From JBCBKZ01 sp039026975 (lineage in GTDB: Bacteria; Bacteroidota; Bacteroidia; J057), in assembly GCA_039026975.1 (NCBI GenBank), contig JBCCLI010000168.1, forward strand, positions 1-12,912: DNA of 12,912 nt. The letters are read 5' to 3'. The position numbers and the translations under genes are program-made. Under the pieces are notes generated by a model. The model did not search any database. It worked only from the letters and a program-made list of their open reading frames with translations, and was not told the DNA's origin. This document shows positions 1 to 6,300 of this stretch, piece after piece; the stretch's first letter is position 1; each line of letters begins with the position of its first letter.

Positions 1-2286
1 ATCACTAATATTAGCTGTTTTGGGGCAGATGACGGTGGCCTATCAGTAGTAACCACGGGTGGTACGGGAAATTTGACTTACACCTGGAGCCCTGCCCTAC
101 CCACAAATGCAGTCCAGAGTAATTTGGCACCTGGGGCCTATGAGGTCATAGTAGCAGATGAAAATAGCTGTACAGACACTGCGAATGCACAGGTAGTACA
201 GCCGCCATTGTTAGAATTAGACGTAGTAGAGAAAAAAGATGTAAGCTGCTCAGATGCCAGTAATGGCTTAATCAGTGTAGCAGCCACAGGAGGTATCCCC
301 AGCTACCAGTATTCACTGGATGGATTTACCTACCTGGACATTAATACTTACACTGGCCTACAAGCAGGTGCATACATAGTGTCAGTAAGAGACCAGAACG
401 GCTGTGTTACCAGCACAGCCCCTCAGCAGGTGTTATCGCCCGCTAAACTGAATGTTCTCGTAACAGGGCAGGTCAACCCTAGCTGTAATACTACCTTTGG
501 GTCTATAGCTGTCATAGGAGATGGGGGCACCCCCGCCTATGAGTATTCTATAGATGGAACTAATTACACTACCGCTACCCTATTTGATGGATTGGGACCT
601 GGTACTTACACCCTGGATATTCGAGATGCTAATAATTGTTCTGCCAGCACGGAAACCCAAATTCTGGAAATTACAGACCCCTTTGGCTTTGTGGATTCCC
701 TAGCTAATATTAGCTGTTTTGATGAGGAAGATGGCGTAGTGGTTATTGAAGCTGCCGGAGGAACGCCAGGATATGAATATTCACTGGATGGACAAGCTTT
801 TGGGCTAGACTCAGTATTTACAGACCTGGGACCTGGTCAACACATAGTGGTCATCCGTGATGATCTTGGCTGTGCATTTGCTGTGAACTTTGACATAGAT
901 GAACCCACAGAATTGACAGCTATCATTGGCTCCCAAAGCCCCCCTAGCTGTAATGGGTTGTCAGATGGAGCCGCTGTTATCATTGGAAATGGAGGAACAC
1001 CTACCTACCAGTTTAGGCAGGGAGCAGGTCCATTCTCTCCAGTAAATAATTTTTCTAATCTAGCATCCGGAACCAGTACCTTTGAAATTCAAGATGCTAA
1101 TGGGTGTGTGGCAGAGGTAAACATCTCCCTATTTGAGCCTGACTTACTTGAAATAGCAGTAGACTCTATCAGCCCCGTAGTATGTAATGGAGAAAGAAAC
1201 GGCTTTATTTCCCTTAGTGCAGACGGGGGAACGCCTAACTATCTATACTCGCTGGATGGAAATAACTTCTTTAACGTATCTGAATTTATCAGCCTTTCTC
1301 CAGGAGATTATACCTTCTATTCCAGGGATGCTAACTCCTGCGTAGATTCTGTGGATGTTGTAATGACAGAACCTCCCATTCTCAATCCCATTATCATAGA
1401 TACTAATCCCATTTCATGTTTTGGGGAAAGCTCAGGATTAATAGAAATAGATGCTGAGGGAGGGGTACCTCCATACAGCTTTTCTAATGATAATGTCACT
1501 TTTGGGGCTATAACTACCTTTGGTCAGTTAGGGGCAGGAACGTACTCTTTCTTTGTAAGGGATGCCCAAGGTTGCGTGCGAGAGATCAATCAGACCTTAT
1601 TGGAGCCTACCCCACTATTTTTTCAAAGTAGCTCCGCCAATGTCAGCTGTAATGGTACAAATGATGGTTTTGCTTCTGTAGAAGTAAGCGGTGGAATTAC
1701 CCCTTATACATATGCATGGTCTAATGGGGAAACAGGTAGCACAGTATCTGACTTATCAGGTGGCCTGTTGGCAGTAGTTATAACAGATGCTAATGGTTGT
1801 ACCCTCACGGAGACATTTGACATCATTCAAAATCCGCCGCTTATAATTGACTCTCTTATATCCCAGGATGTGAGTTGCTTTGGGGCACAGGATGGAGTCG
1901 CCAGGGTAGTAACATCTGGAGGAACAGGCGTTATTTCCTATGCATGGTCTGATAATTCCACCAATCCCAATAACTTTGGATTATCTGGTGGAACATATGC
2001 AGTAACTATTTCTGATACTGAGGATTGTACCATACAAGATTCTGTGGTCATAAATGAGCCAGACTCACTATTCATAGAAATTCAAAGACAGGAAGATGCA
2101 AGGTGCCAACTAACTAATGGGCTTATCAGTATAGAAGCAGTTGGAGGAACACCTACCTATGAGTATATGTGGGATACAGATCCTCCTACGGATCAAACCA
2201 CCCTAACCAACCTCAGTGGTGGAACCTATACAGTTACAGTAGTAGACGCCAATGACTGTCAGGTGGAAAGTATCATTTCCATAGAC
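1..2286 (+). repeat. Ten tandem SprB-type protein repeats (about 228-237 bp each)
   Basis: The first cysteine codon of each repeat starts at 16, 247, 484, 715, 949, 1183, 1417, 1648, 1876 and 2104, a period of 76-79 codons. Each unit has the order: (N/D/P)-x-(S)C, an acidic/glycine stretch, GG(T/I)P-x-Y-x-(Y/F), a LGxGTY-like strand and a closing x-x-(G/N/S)C. The units have diverged at DNA level, with only short exact repeats remaining. The array runs off the left edge, so the total copy number is unknown. Confidence 0.88.
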
Positions 2287-2829
2287 TCTTTAGCCTCTCC
2301 CGTAGCTGACTTTACGCCCGTATGGACAGAAAGAGACTCCAGTGTGTGGGATCCTCAGGGAACCAACTTCCTGAACCTCTCTACAGGAGCAGTAAGGTTT
2401 GAGTGGACCTTTGGAGATGGCAATATTTCTGATGAAACTAATCCGCTTAATGAGTATATAGATCCCGGTACTTACTGGGTTACGCTAACTGCTTTTGATG
2501 CCTTAGGAGAATGCCCCTCTGTAGACTCTCTGCTATTAGAGCTTATTCCCAGAGGGAATGTATTTCTCCCCAATGCCTTTAGTCCCAATAATGACGGCTT
2601 TAATGACGAGTTTAAACCTGTGGGACTACAGATCAATGAATTCAAGATGTCCATCTTTGATCAGTGGGGAAACCTCATAAAGGAAACTGACGGACTGACA
2701 GAGGCATGGGATGGATTACATTCAGATGGAAGTCCAGCACCAGAAGGGGTATACGTATTCATCATCCGGGCACTCATTAATGATGGTACTACTTATGAAC
2801 GCACAGGTTCTATCACCCTCATAAGATAA
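1..2829 (+). CDS. SprB-repeat surface adhesin with T9SS type B sorting domain (5' partial)
   Basis: The reading frame is open from base 1, so the true start lies outside the window; the first possible in-frame start codon (TTG at 73) sits inside a repeat and is not a real start. The 942 visible residues hold ten tandem SprB-type repeats (to about nt 2286), each with an 'SC..G' opening and a closing 'DANGC'-like strand. A PKD-like domain follows (motif WTFGDG near nt 2405, ending with PGTYWVTLTAFD), then a C-terminal domain starting NVFLPNAFSPNNDG. That last domain is the gliding-motility-associated CHU_C family, a type B signal for type IX secretion. By family knowledge the protein is exported through the outer membrane and displayed or released as a long fibrous adhesin; SprB itself works in Flavobacterium gliding. 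A role here in gliding rather than simple adhesion is inference. Downstream is a strong terminator, so this gene ends its transcript. Confidence 0.9.
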   Translation: MTNISCFGADDGGLSVVTTGGTGNLTYTWSPALPTNAVQSNLAPGAYEVIVADENSCTDTANAQVVQPPLLELDVVEKKDVSCSDASNGLISVAATGGIPSYQYSLDGFTYLDINTYTGLQAGAYIVSVRDQNGCVTSTAPQQVLSPAKLNVLVTGQVNPSCNTTFGSIAVIGDGGTPAYEYSIDGTNYTTATLFDGLGPGTYTLDIRDANNCSASTETQILEITDPFGFVDSLANISCFDEEDGVVVIEAAGGTPGYEYSLDGQAFGLDSVFTDLGPGQHIVVIRDDLGCAFAVNFDIDEPTELTAIIGSQSPPSCNGLSDGAAVIIGNGGTPTYQFRQGAGPFSPVNNFSNLASGTSTFEIQDANGCVAEVNISLFEPDLLEIAVDSISPVVCNGERNGFISLSADGGTPNYLYSLDGNNFFNVSEFISLSPGDYTFYSRDANSCVDSVDVVMTEPPILNPIIIDTNPISCFGESSGLIEIDAEGGVPPYSFSNDNVTFGAITTFGQLGAGTYSFFVRDAQGCVREINQTLLEPTPLFFQSSSANVSCNGTNDGFASVEVSGGITPYTYAWSNGETGSTVSDLSGGLLAVVITDANGCTLTETFDIIQNPPLIIDSLISQDVSCFGAQDGVARVVTSGGTGVISYAWSDNSTNPNNFGLSGGTYAVTISDTEDCTIQDSVVINEPDSLFIEIQRQEDARCQLTNGLISIEAVGGTPTYEYMWDTDPPTDQTTLTNLSGGTYTVTVVDANDCQVESIISIDSLASPVADFTPVWTERDSSVWDPQGTNFLNLSTGAVRFEWTFGDGNISDETNPLNEYIDPGTYWVTLTAFDALGECPSVDSLLLELIPRGNVFLPNAFSPNNDGFNDEFKPVGLQINEFKMSIFDQWGNLIKETDGLTEAWDGLHSDGSPAPEGVYVFIIRALINDGTTYERTGSITLIR
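2557..2829 (+). other. Type B T9SS C-terminal sorting domain (CHU_C) coding segment
   Basis: This is the last 90 codons of the adhesin gene. It begins NVFLPNAFSPNNDG and includes the FDQWGNLI and WDG segments, then EGVYVFIIRA and the closing TGSITLIR. These are hallmarks of the gliding-motility-associated C-terminal domain (TIGR04131/PF13585 family), which directs proteins through the type IX secretion system. The domain is complete, so the protein's export signal is intact even though its N terminus is out of view. Confidence 0.9.
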
Positions 2830-2848
2830 ATAGCCTGTAGATATGGCT

Positions 2849-2882
2849 AAAAAGGCTTCCATATAAGTGGGAGCCTTTTTTT
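2849..2882 (+). terminator. Intrinsic terminator after the adhesin gene
   Basis: A 12-bp stem (AAAAAGGCTTCC at 2849-2860 against GGGAGCCTTTTT at 2869-2880, with one G-T pair) closes an 8-base loop and runs into seven T residues. It lies 19 bases after the adhesin stop codon. The flanking A and T runs make it potentially usable in both directions, but both neighbours are on the + strand. Confidence 0.85.
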
Positions 2883-2911
2883 ATGTTTAATTTTAGCTAT
2901 TTCTACCTCTT

Positions 2912-3799
2912 ATGGAAACCGACATCCAAAACATTCTCGTAACTGGCTCCTCAGGATATTTGGGTAGAACGCTCGTATATCTTCTGAAAGATACTTTTCA
3001 GGTAAAAGGAATAGACAGATTCCCAGCCCCTACTACTGATTTCATCGTAGATCTTAGGGATAGAAAACAAGTAGAGAAGGCTTGTGAAAAACAGCATGCC
3101 ATCATCCATACCGCTGCCTTGCATGCCCCACATGTACATACTCATAGCCGAGAAGAATACATAGACACTAATGTGAAGGGAACACTTTATCTACTGGAAG
3201 CAGCTCTGAAGCAGGGAATCAAACGGGTTATTTATAGTTCTTCCACTTCTGTATACGGAAATGCACTGGTTAATCCCCAAGAAGCCGTATGGGTGACAGA
3301 AACCCTGGCGCCTAGGGCCAGGGATATATATGACATCACTAAACTAGCTGCTGAGGGCTTATGTGAAGATGTATTTTCTCCTTCCAAATTGGTAACCTTG
3401 TGCTTACGTATTTCACGTTTCTGGCAAGAGCCTCTACCACAGAAGTTATGGTATAGGCTATACAGAGGGCTGGATGTCAGGGATGCTGCAGCTGCCCATG
3501 TACAGGCTTTATCCTATCCTGCAGAGCAGTTTGAGACCTTTAATATCTCTTGTGATTCTCCTTTTTCTAAAGAAGAAATGCCTATGCTTCTGTACGCGCC
3601 TCATGAGATTATTGAGAGGAAAGCGGAAAAGGTTATTCCATTTTACCGAGAGATGAAGTGGCCTATTCCTAATAGCATAGACAGGGTGTATGTGATAGAC
3701 AAAGCAAAAACCTTACTGGGCTTCCATCCTACTTATTCCTACCTACACTTAATGAATGACATCCGAGAAGCCACTCAGCAAGAAGATTCCTTTTCCTGA
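2912..3799 (+). CDS. NAD-dependent epimerase/dehydratase (extended SDR family)
   Basis: This 295-residue protein has the layout of an extended short-chain dehydrogenase/reductase. The Rossmann glycine motif TGSSGYLG (residues 11-18) is at the N terminus. An acidic DLRD segment (47-50) follows, then SSSTSVYG (109-116) carrying the catalytic Ser/Thr, and Y140-x-x-x-K144 as the catalytic pair. RISRFW and the later LDVRDAAAAH segment match the substrate-binding half of sugar-nucleotide epimerases and dehydratases. No signal peptide is seen, so it is probably cytoplasmic. The ATG at 2912 is chosen because it places the glycine motif at the usual distance from the N terminus. It sits between a terminator and an 89-base gap, so it may be its own transcript. 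The substrate cannot be read from the sequence: sugar nucleotide, keto-sugar and steroid-like substrates all occur in the family. Confidence 0.85.
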   Translation: METDIQNILVTGSSGYLGRTLVYLLKDTFQVKGIDRFPAPTTDFIVDLRDRKQVEKACEKQHAIIHTAALHAPHVHTHSREEYIDTNVKGTLYLLEAALKQGIKRVIYSSSTSVYGNALVNPQEAVWVTETLAPRARDIYDITKLAAEGLCEDVFSPSKLVTLCLRISRFWQEPLPQKLWYRLYRGLDVRDAAAAHVQALSYPAEQFETFNISCDSPFSKEEMPMLLYAPHEIIERKAEKVIPFYREMKWPIPNSIDRVYVIDKAKTLLGFHPTYSYLHLMNDIREATQQEDSFS

Positions 3800-3865
3800 A
3801 CATAGTTGTCCATGAATAATAAAGGCTCTTTGTAGGTGTATGTTGGTGAAATCCACGTCTATCCA

Positions 3866-3875
3866 TACGTACGTA
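3866..3875. repeat. 10-bp perfect palindrome upstream of the oxidoreductase gene
   Basis: TACGTACGTA lies 13 bases before the ATG of the Gfo/Idh/MocA gene, in the 89-base gap after the epimerase gene. Its position would suit an operator or a translation-level element, but it is also a simple TACG repeat and only one copy is present. No convincing Bacteroidota promoter pair was found beside it. Confidence 0.2.
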
Positions 3876-3888
3876 CTATCCTAATTTC

Positions 3889-5211
3889 ATGAAGACAAAT
3901 AGAAGAATTTTTGTAAAGCAAGGTGTCTTGGGAGCCACAGGTCTCTTACTTTCTTCTCAGGCATCCGCTTATAGCCGCATATTAGGGGCAAATGACATTT
4001 TAAGATTTGCAGTAGTAGGCCTAAATGGCAGAGGTAAAGCGTTAGTTAGGGCTATACAGGCAGTGCCTAATACTGAGATTACCCACCTCTGTGATGTTGA
4101 CAGTGTAGTCTTAGAAAAGGCTAAGGCATATACAATAGAACATGGTAGTAAGGCCCCCAAAACTGTCATTGATTACCGTAAGCTGCTGGAAGAAAAGGAC
4201 ATAGATGTGATAGCCATAGCTACCCCTGACCATTGGCATGCTCCTATGACCCTTATGGCAGTACAGGCAGGCAAGCATGTCTATGTTGAAAAGCCCTGCT
4301 GCTATAATCCCGAAGAAGGAGAAATGCTGATCGAGGCTCAGAAAAAGTATGGTAAGCTCATTCAGATGGGAAACCAACAGCGCTCCGGACTGGCATCTAT
4401 AGAGGCTATCCAGGATATACGTGAGGGCATCATCGGAGAGGTATACCATGGAAAAGCCTGGTATGCAAACACTCGTGGGTCCATAGGGAAAGGGAAGGAA
4501 ATAGCCGTTCCTGAACACCTGGATTGGGATTTATGGCAAGGCCCTGCCCCTAGAATGCCCTATAAAGACAATTATGTACACTATAACTGGCACTGGTTTG
4601 AACACTGGGGGACAGGAGAAATCAACAACAATGGAACGCATGAGATAGATATTTGTCGCTGGGCCTTAGGGGTAGACTACCCCACTAAGGTAAGCTCAAG
4701 CGGTGGAAGGTACCACTTTAAGGACGACTGGGAATTCTATGATACCCAGATTGCTAATTTCGAGTATGAAGGAGGGAAGATGATCACCTGGGAGGGAAGA
4801 AGCTGTAATGGACTTCAGTTCTTCCAACGAGGAAGAGGAGTTACTCTACACGGAACTAATGGCACCATTCTCCTGGATAGGAATCTATACATCGTGTATA
4901 ACCACAAGGGAGAAGAAGTGAAGTGGGTAAAGGAAGGCGTGGAGTCTGCCACTACTAATACCGTGGGTATGGGAGGACTGGATGTCAGCCACATGAATAA
5001 CCTTGCTAATGGGATCAGAAATGGGGAAGTTCTAAACTCCCCTATAGATGACGGCTACAAAAGTAACCTCCTCTGCCACCTAGGCAATATCTCCCAAAAA
5101 GTAGGACGTGTCCTAAACATAAATGGGAATAATGGCCGTATCCTAAATGATAAGAAAGCCATGAAGATGTGGTCTAGAGAATACGAACCTGGATGGGAAA
5201 TGAAGGTGTAG
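3889..5211 (+). CDS. Tat-exported Gfo/Idh/MocA family oxidoreductase
   Basis: The 440-residue protein starts with a twin-arginine signal (NRRIFVKQG, residues 4-12, then a hydrophobic GATGLLLSSQASA stretch), so export to the periplasm in folded form is expected. The mature part has a Rossmann fold with VVGLNGRG (42-49) in place of a canonical GxGxxG. The family signature EKP is at 134-136, and H251-x-x-D254 in NNGTHEIDICRW corresponds to the usual catalytic His region. Family members use tightly held NAD(P) to oxidise or reduce sugars; exported relatives such as Zymomonas glucose-fructose oxidoreductase carry the cofactor through Tat. A GH109-type NAD-dependent glycosidase is the main alternative. 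The neighbouring DUF1080 and PQQ genes suggest a glycoside or keto-sugar substrate; that is inference. The ATG at 3889 is supported by the complete Tat signal. Confidence 0.88.
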   Translation: MKTNRRIFVKQGVLGATGLLLSSQASAYSRILGANDILRFAVVGLNGRGKALVRAIQAVPNTEITHLCDVDSVVLEKAKAYTIEHGSKAPKTVIDYRKLLEEKDIDVIAIATPDHWHAPMTLMAVQAGKHVYVEKPCCYNPEEGEMLIEAQKKYGKLIQMGNQQRSGLASIEAIQDIREGIIGEVYHGKAWYANTRGSIGKGKEIAVPEHLDWDLWQGPAPRMPYKDNYVHYNWHWFEHWGTGEINNNGTHEIDICRWALGVDYPTKVSSSGGRYHFKDDWEFYDTQIANFEYEGGKMITWEGRSCNGLQFFQRGRGVTLHGTNGTILLDRNLYIVYNHKGEEVKWVKEGVESATTNTVGMGGLDVSHMNNLANGIRNGEVLNSPIDDGYKSNLLCHLGNISQKVGRVLNINGNNGRILNDKKAMKMWSREYEPGWEMKV

Positions 5212-5242
5212 CTTCTATTAACATAAAGTATAAGCACAATCC

Positions 5243-5277
5243 AGCCCTTCCTCAGTCCCTCAAACTGTGGAAGGGCT
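5243..5277 (+). terminator. Hairpin after the oxidoreductase gene, possible terminator
   Basis: AGCCCTTCC (5243-5251) pairs with GGAAGGGCT (5269-5277). After one T-T mismatch the stem continues with CAG/CTG, around a 9-base loop. The stem is strong and lies 31 bases after the stop codon, as a terminator would, but the 3' side has no T-run, so termination would be weak or factor-dependent. It may also act as a 3' stability element. Confidence 0.5.
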
Positions 5278-5378
5278 TACTCGTATCATCAATCAACTCT
5301 TTTACTTACTGAAAGAGTCCTATCCTCACAGGGCAAGCATGTTCCCATATAACATATATAAAAATCAATATATTTTTC

Positions 5379-5407
5379 TTGAATTTTCATCTGTTTGTGT
5401 AAATTTA
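5379..5407 (+). promoter_or_regulatory. Candidate Bacteroidota-type promoter for the DUF1080-fusion operon
   Basis: TTG at 5379-5381 is followed after 18 bases by TAAATTTA (5400-5407), one base from the Bacteroidota -7 consensus TAnnTTTG. The surrounding DNA is AT-rich. Transcription would begin near 5412-5415, giving a leader of about 120 bases to the ATG at 5534. The -33 element is minimal, so this is a candidate only. Confidence 0.3.
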
Positions 5408-5533
5408 TAGATAGACAGTAAATAGAGGGTATCCATGCAGCCTAGTATAAATGGGTATTTCTTCTCTCTATATTTACTCAATTTTACCCTCATACAGGGG
5501 CAATCACTAGACAACCAATCATTACCGAAGAAC

Positions 5534-6250
5534 ATGAGAACTCGTAATTATTTTCTAGGCATATTTCTTCTATCAGGTCTATTATGGGCTGCTTGCGGAT
5601 CAGAAACAACTAGTGCAGAAGCGGAAGAAGAACCCTCTCCTACGGAGGTAGCATTTGTTTCCCTATTTAATGGGGAAAACATGGAAGGATGGAGAAATTA
5701 TAATGCAGATACCATCTCTCCTAACTGGCAGGCAGAAGAGGGGGCTATGACCCTGGTAGCAGGTGGAGGGGGTGACATTGTCACAGAGAAAAAATATGAA
5801 AATTTTGAGCTAACCATGGAGTGGAAAATATCTGAGAATGGAAACAGTGGGATCTTTTTTCGTGTTATAGAGTCTGATTCCTTAGGGGCGGCTTACTTTA
5901 GCGGCCCGGAAATGCAAGTGCTAGATAACGCGGGTCACCCGGACGCTAAAATAGATAAGCATAGAGCTGGAGATAACTATGATCTCCATAGCTGTGAGAC
6001 AGAAACGGTACACCCTGCAGGAGAGTGGAATACCGTACGCCTCATTGTGAATGAAGGAAATGTCCAGCATTGGTTAAATGGGACTAAAGTAGTGGAATAC
6101 ACCATAGGAAGTGAAGAGTGGGAAGCCCTTTACCAAGCAAGTAAATTCAGTGATTGGCCGGAGTATGCTAGAAATGCAAAAGGTCATATAGCGCTTCAAG
6201 ATCACGGAGACCAAGTTTGGTTCAGAAATATTATGATTAAAGAACTCTAA
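5534..6250 (+). CDS. DUF1080 lipoprotein, 3-keto-disaccharide hydrolase family
   Basis: From ATG 5534 the 238-residue product has a lipoprotein signal (MRTRNYFLGIFLLSG...) ending at WAAC, with Cys21 as the lipidated residue. An acidic, Glu-rich linker follows (residues 28-36). The remainder is a single DUF1080 (PF06439) beta-sandwich: LFNGENMEGWR (44-53 region), NSGIFFRV (104-111), PEMQVLDN (125-132), HRAGDNYDL (143-151) and the closing HIALQDHGDQVWFRNI (218-233). Characterised family members cleave 3-keto-glycosides, and Pfam names the family 3-keto-disaccharide hydrolase. An upstream in-frame ATG (5435) would bury the signal peptide behind 33 residues, so it was not chosen. The next gene starts 50 bases downstream, probably in the same operon. 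The protein is expected to be membrane-anchored; which leaflet it occupies cannot be told from sequence. Confidence 0.9.
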   Translation: MRTRNYFLGIFLLSGLLWAACGSETTSAEAEEEPSPTEVAFVSLFNGENMEGWRNYNADTISPNWQAEEGAMTLVAGGGGDIVTEKKYENFELTMEWKISENGNSGIFFRVIESDSLGAAYFSGPEMQVLDNAGHPDAKIDKHRAGDNYDLHSCETETVHPAGEWNTVRLIVNEGNVQHWLNGTKVVEYTIGSEEWEALYQASKFSDWPEYARNAKGHIALQDHGDQVWFRNIMIKEL

Positions 6251-6300
6251 GATTTATTGAAAGAATAGAAAGGTATTCATCCAGAAACGAACTACTCAAC

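Larger units (their letters stand above)
5212..5533. other. 322-base gap between oxidoreductase and DUF1080 genes
   Basis: This gap holds a GC-rich hairpin (5243-5277), a strongly AT-rich stretch (about 5351-5410) with a candidate promoter, and an in-frame extension upstream of the chosen DUF1080 start (ATG at 5435, 33 codons). The extension is hydrophobic and lacks a lipobox, so I treat it as leader sequence and not as part of the lipoprotein. No tRNA-like or riboswitch-like structure was recognised. Confidence 0.5.

Noticed and set aside
73..75. TTG at 73 as the start of the adhesin gene
   Set aside because: The frame is open to base 1 and bases 1-72 encode the beginning of a normal repeat (NISCFGADDG), so the gene extends beyond the window.
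4111..4518. 135-codon open frame on the minus strand inside the oxidoreductase gene
   Set aside because: It lies wholly within a well-supported gene, has no recognisable domain, and its composition is what an antisense frame of that gene would give.
5360..5377. AAAAAT/ATTTTT inverted repeat in the AT-rich region before the DUF1080 gene
   Set aside because: Only A-T pairs over six bases in very AT-rich DNA; expected by chance and too weak for a terminator.
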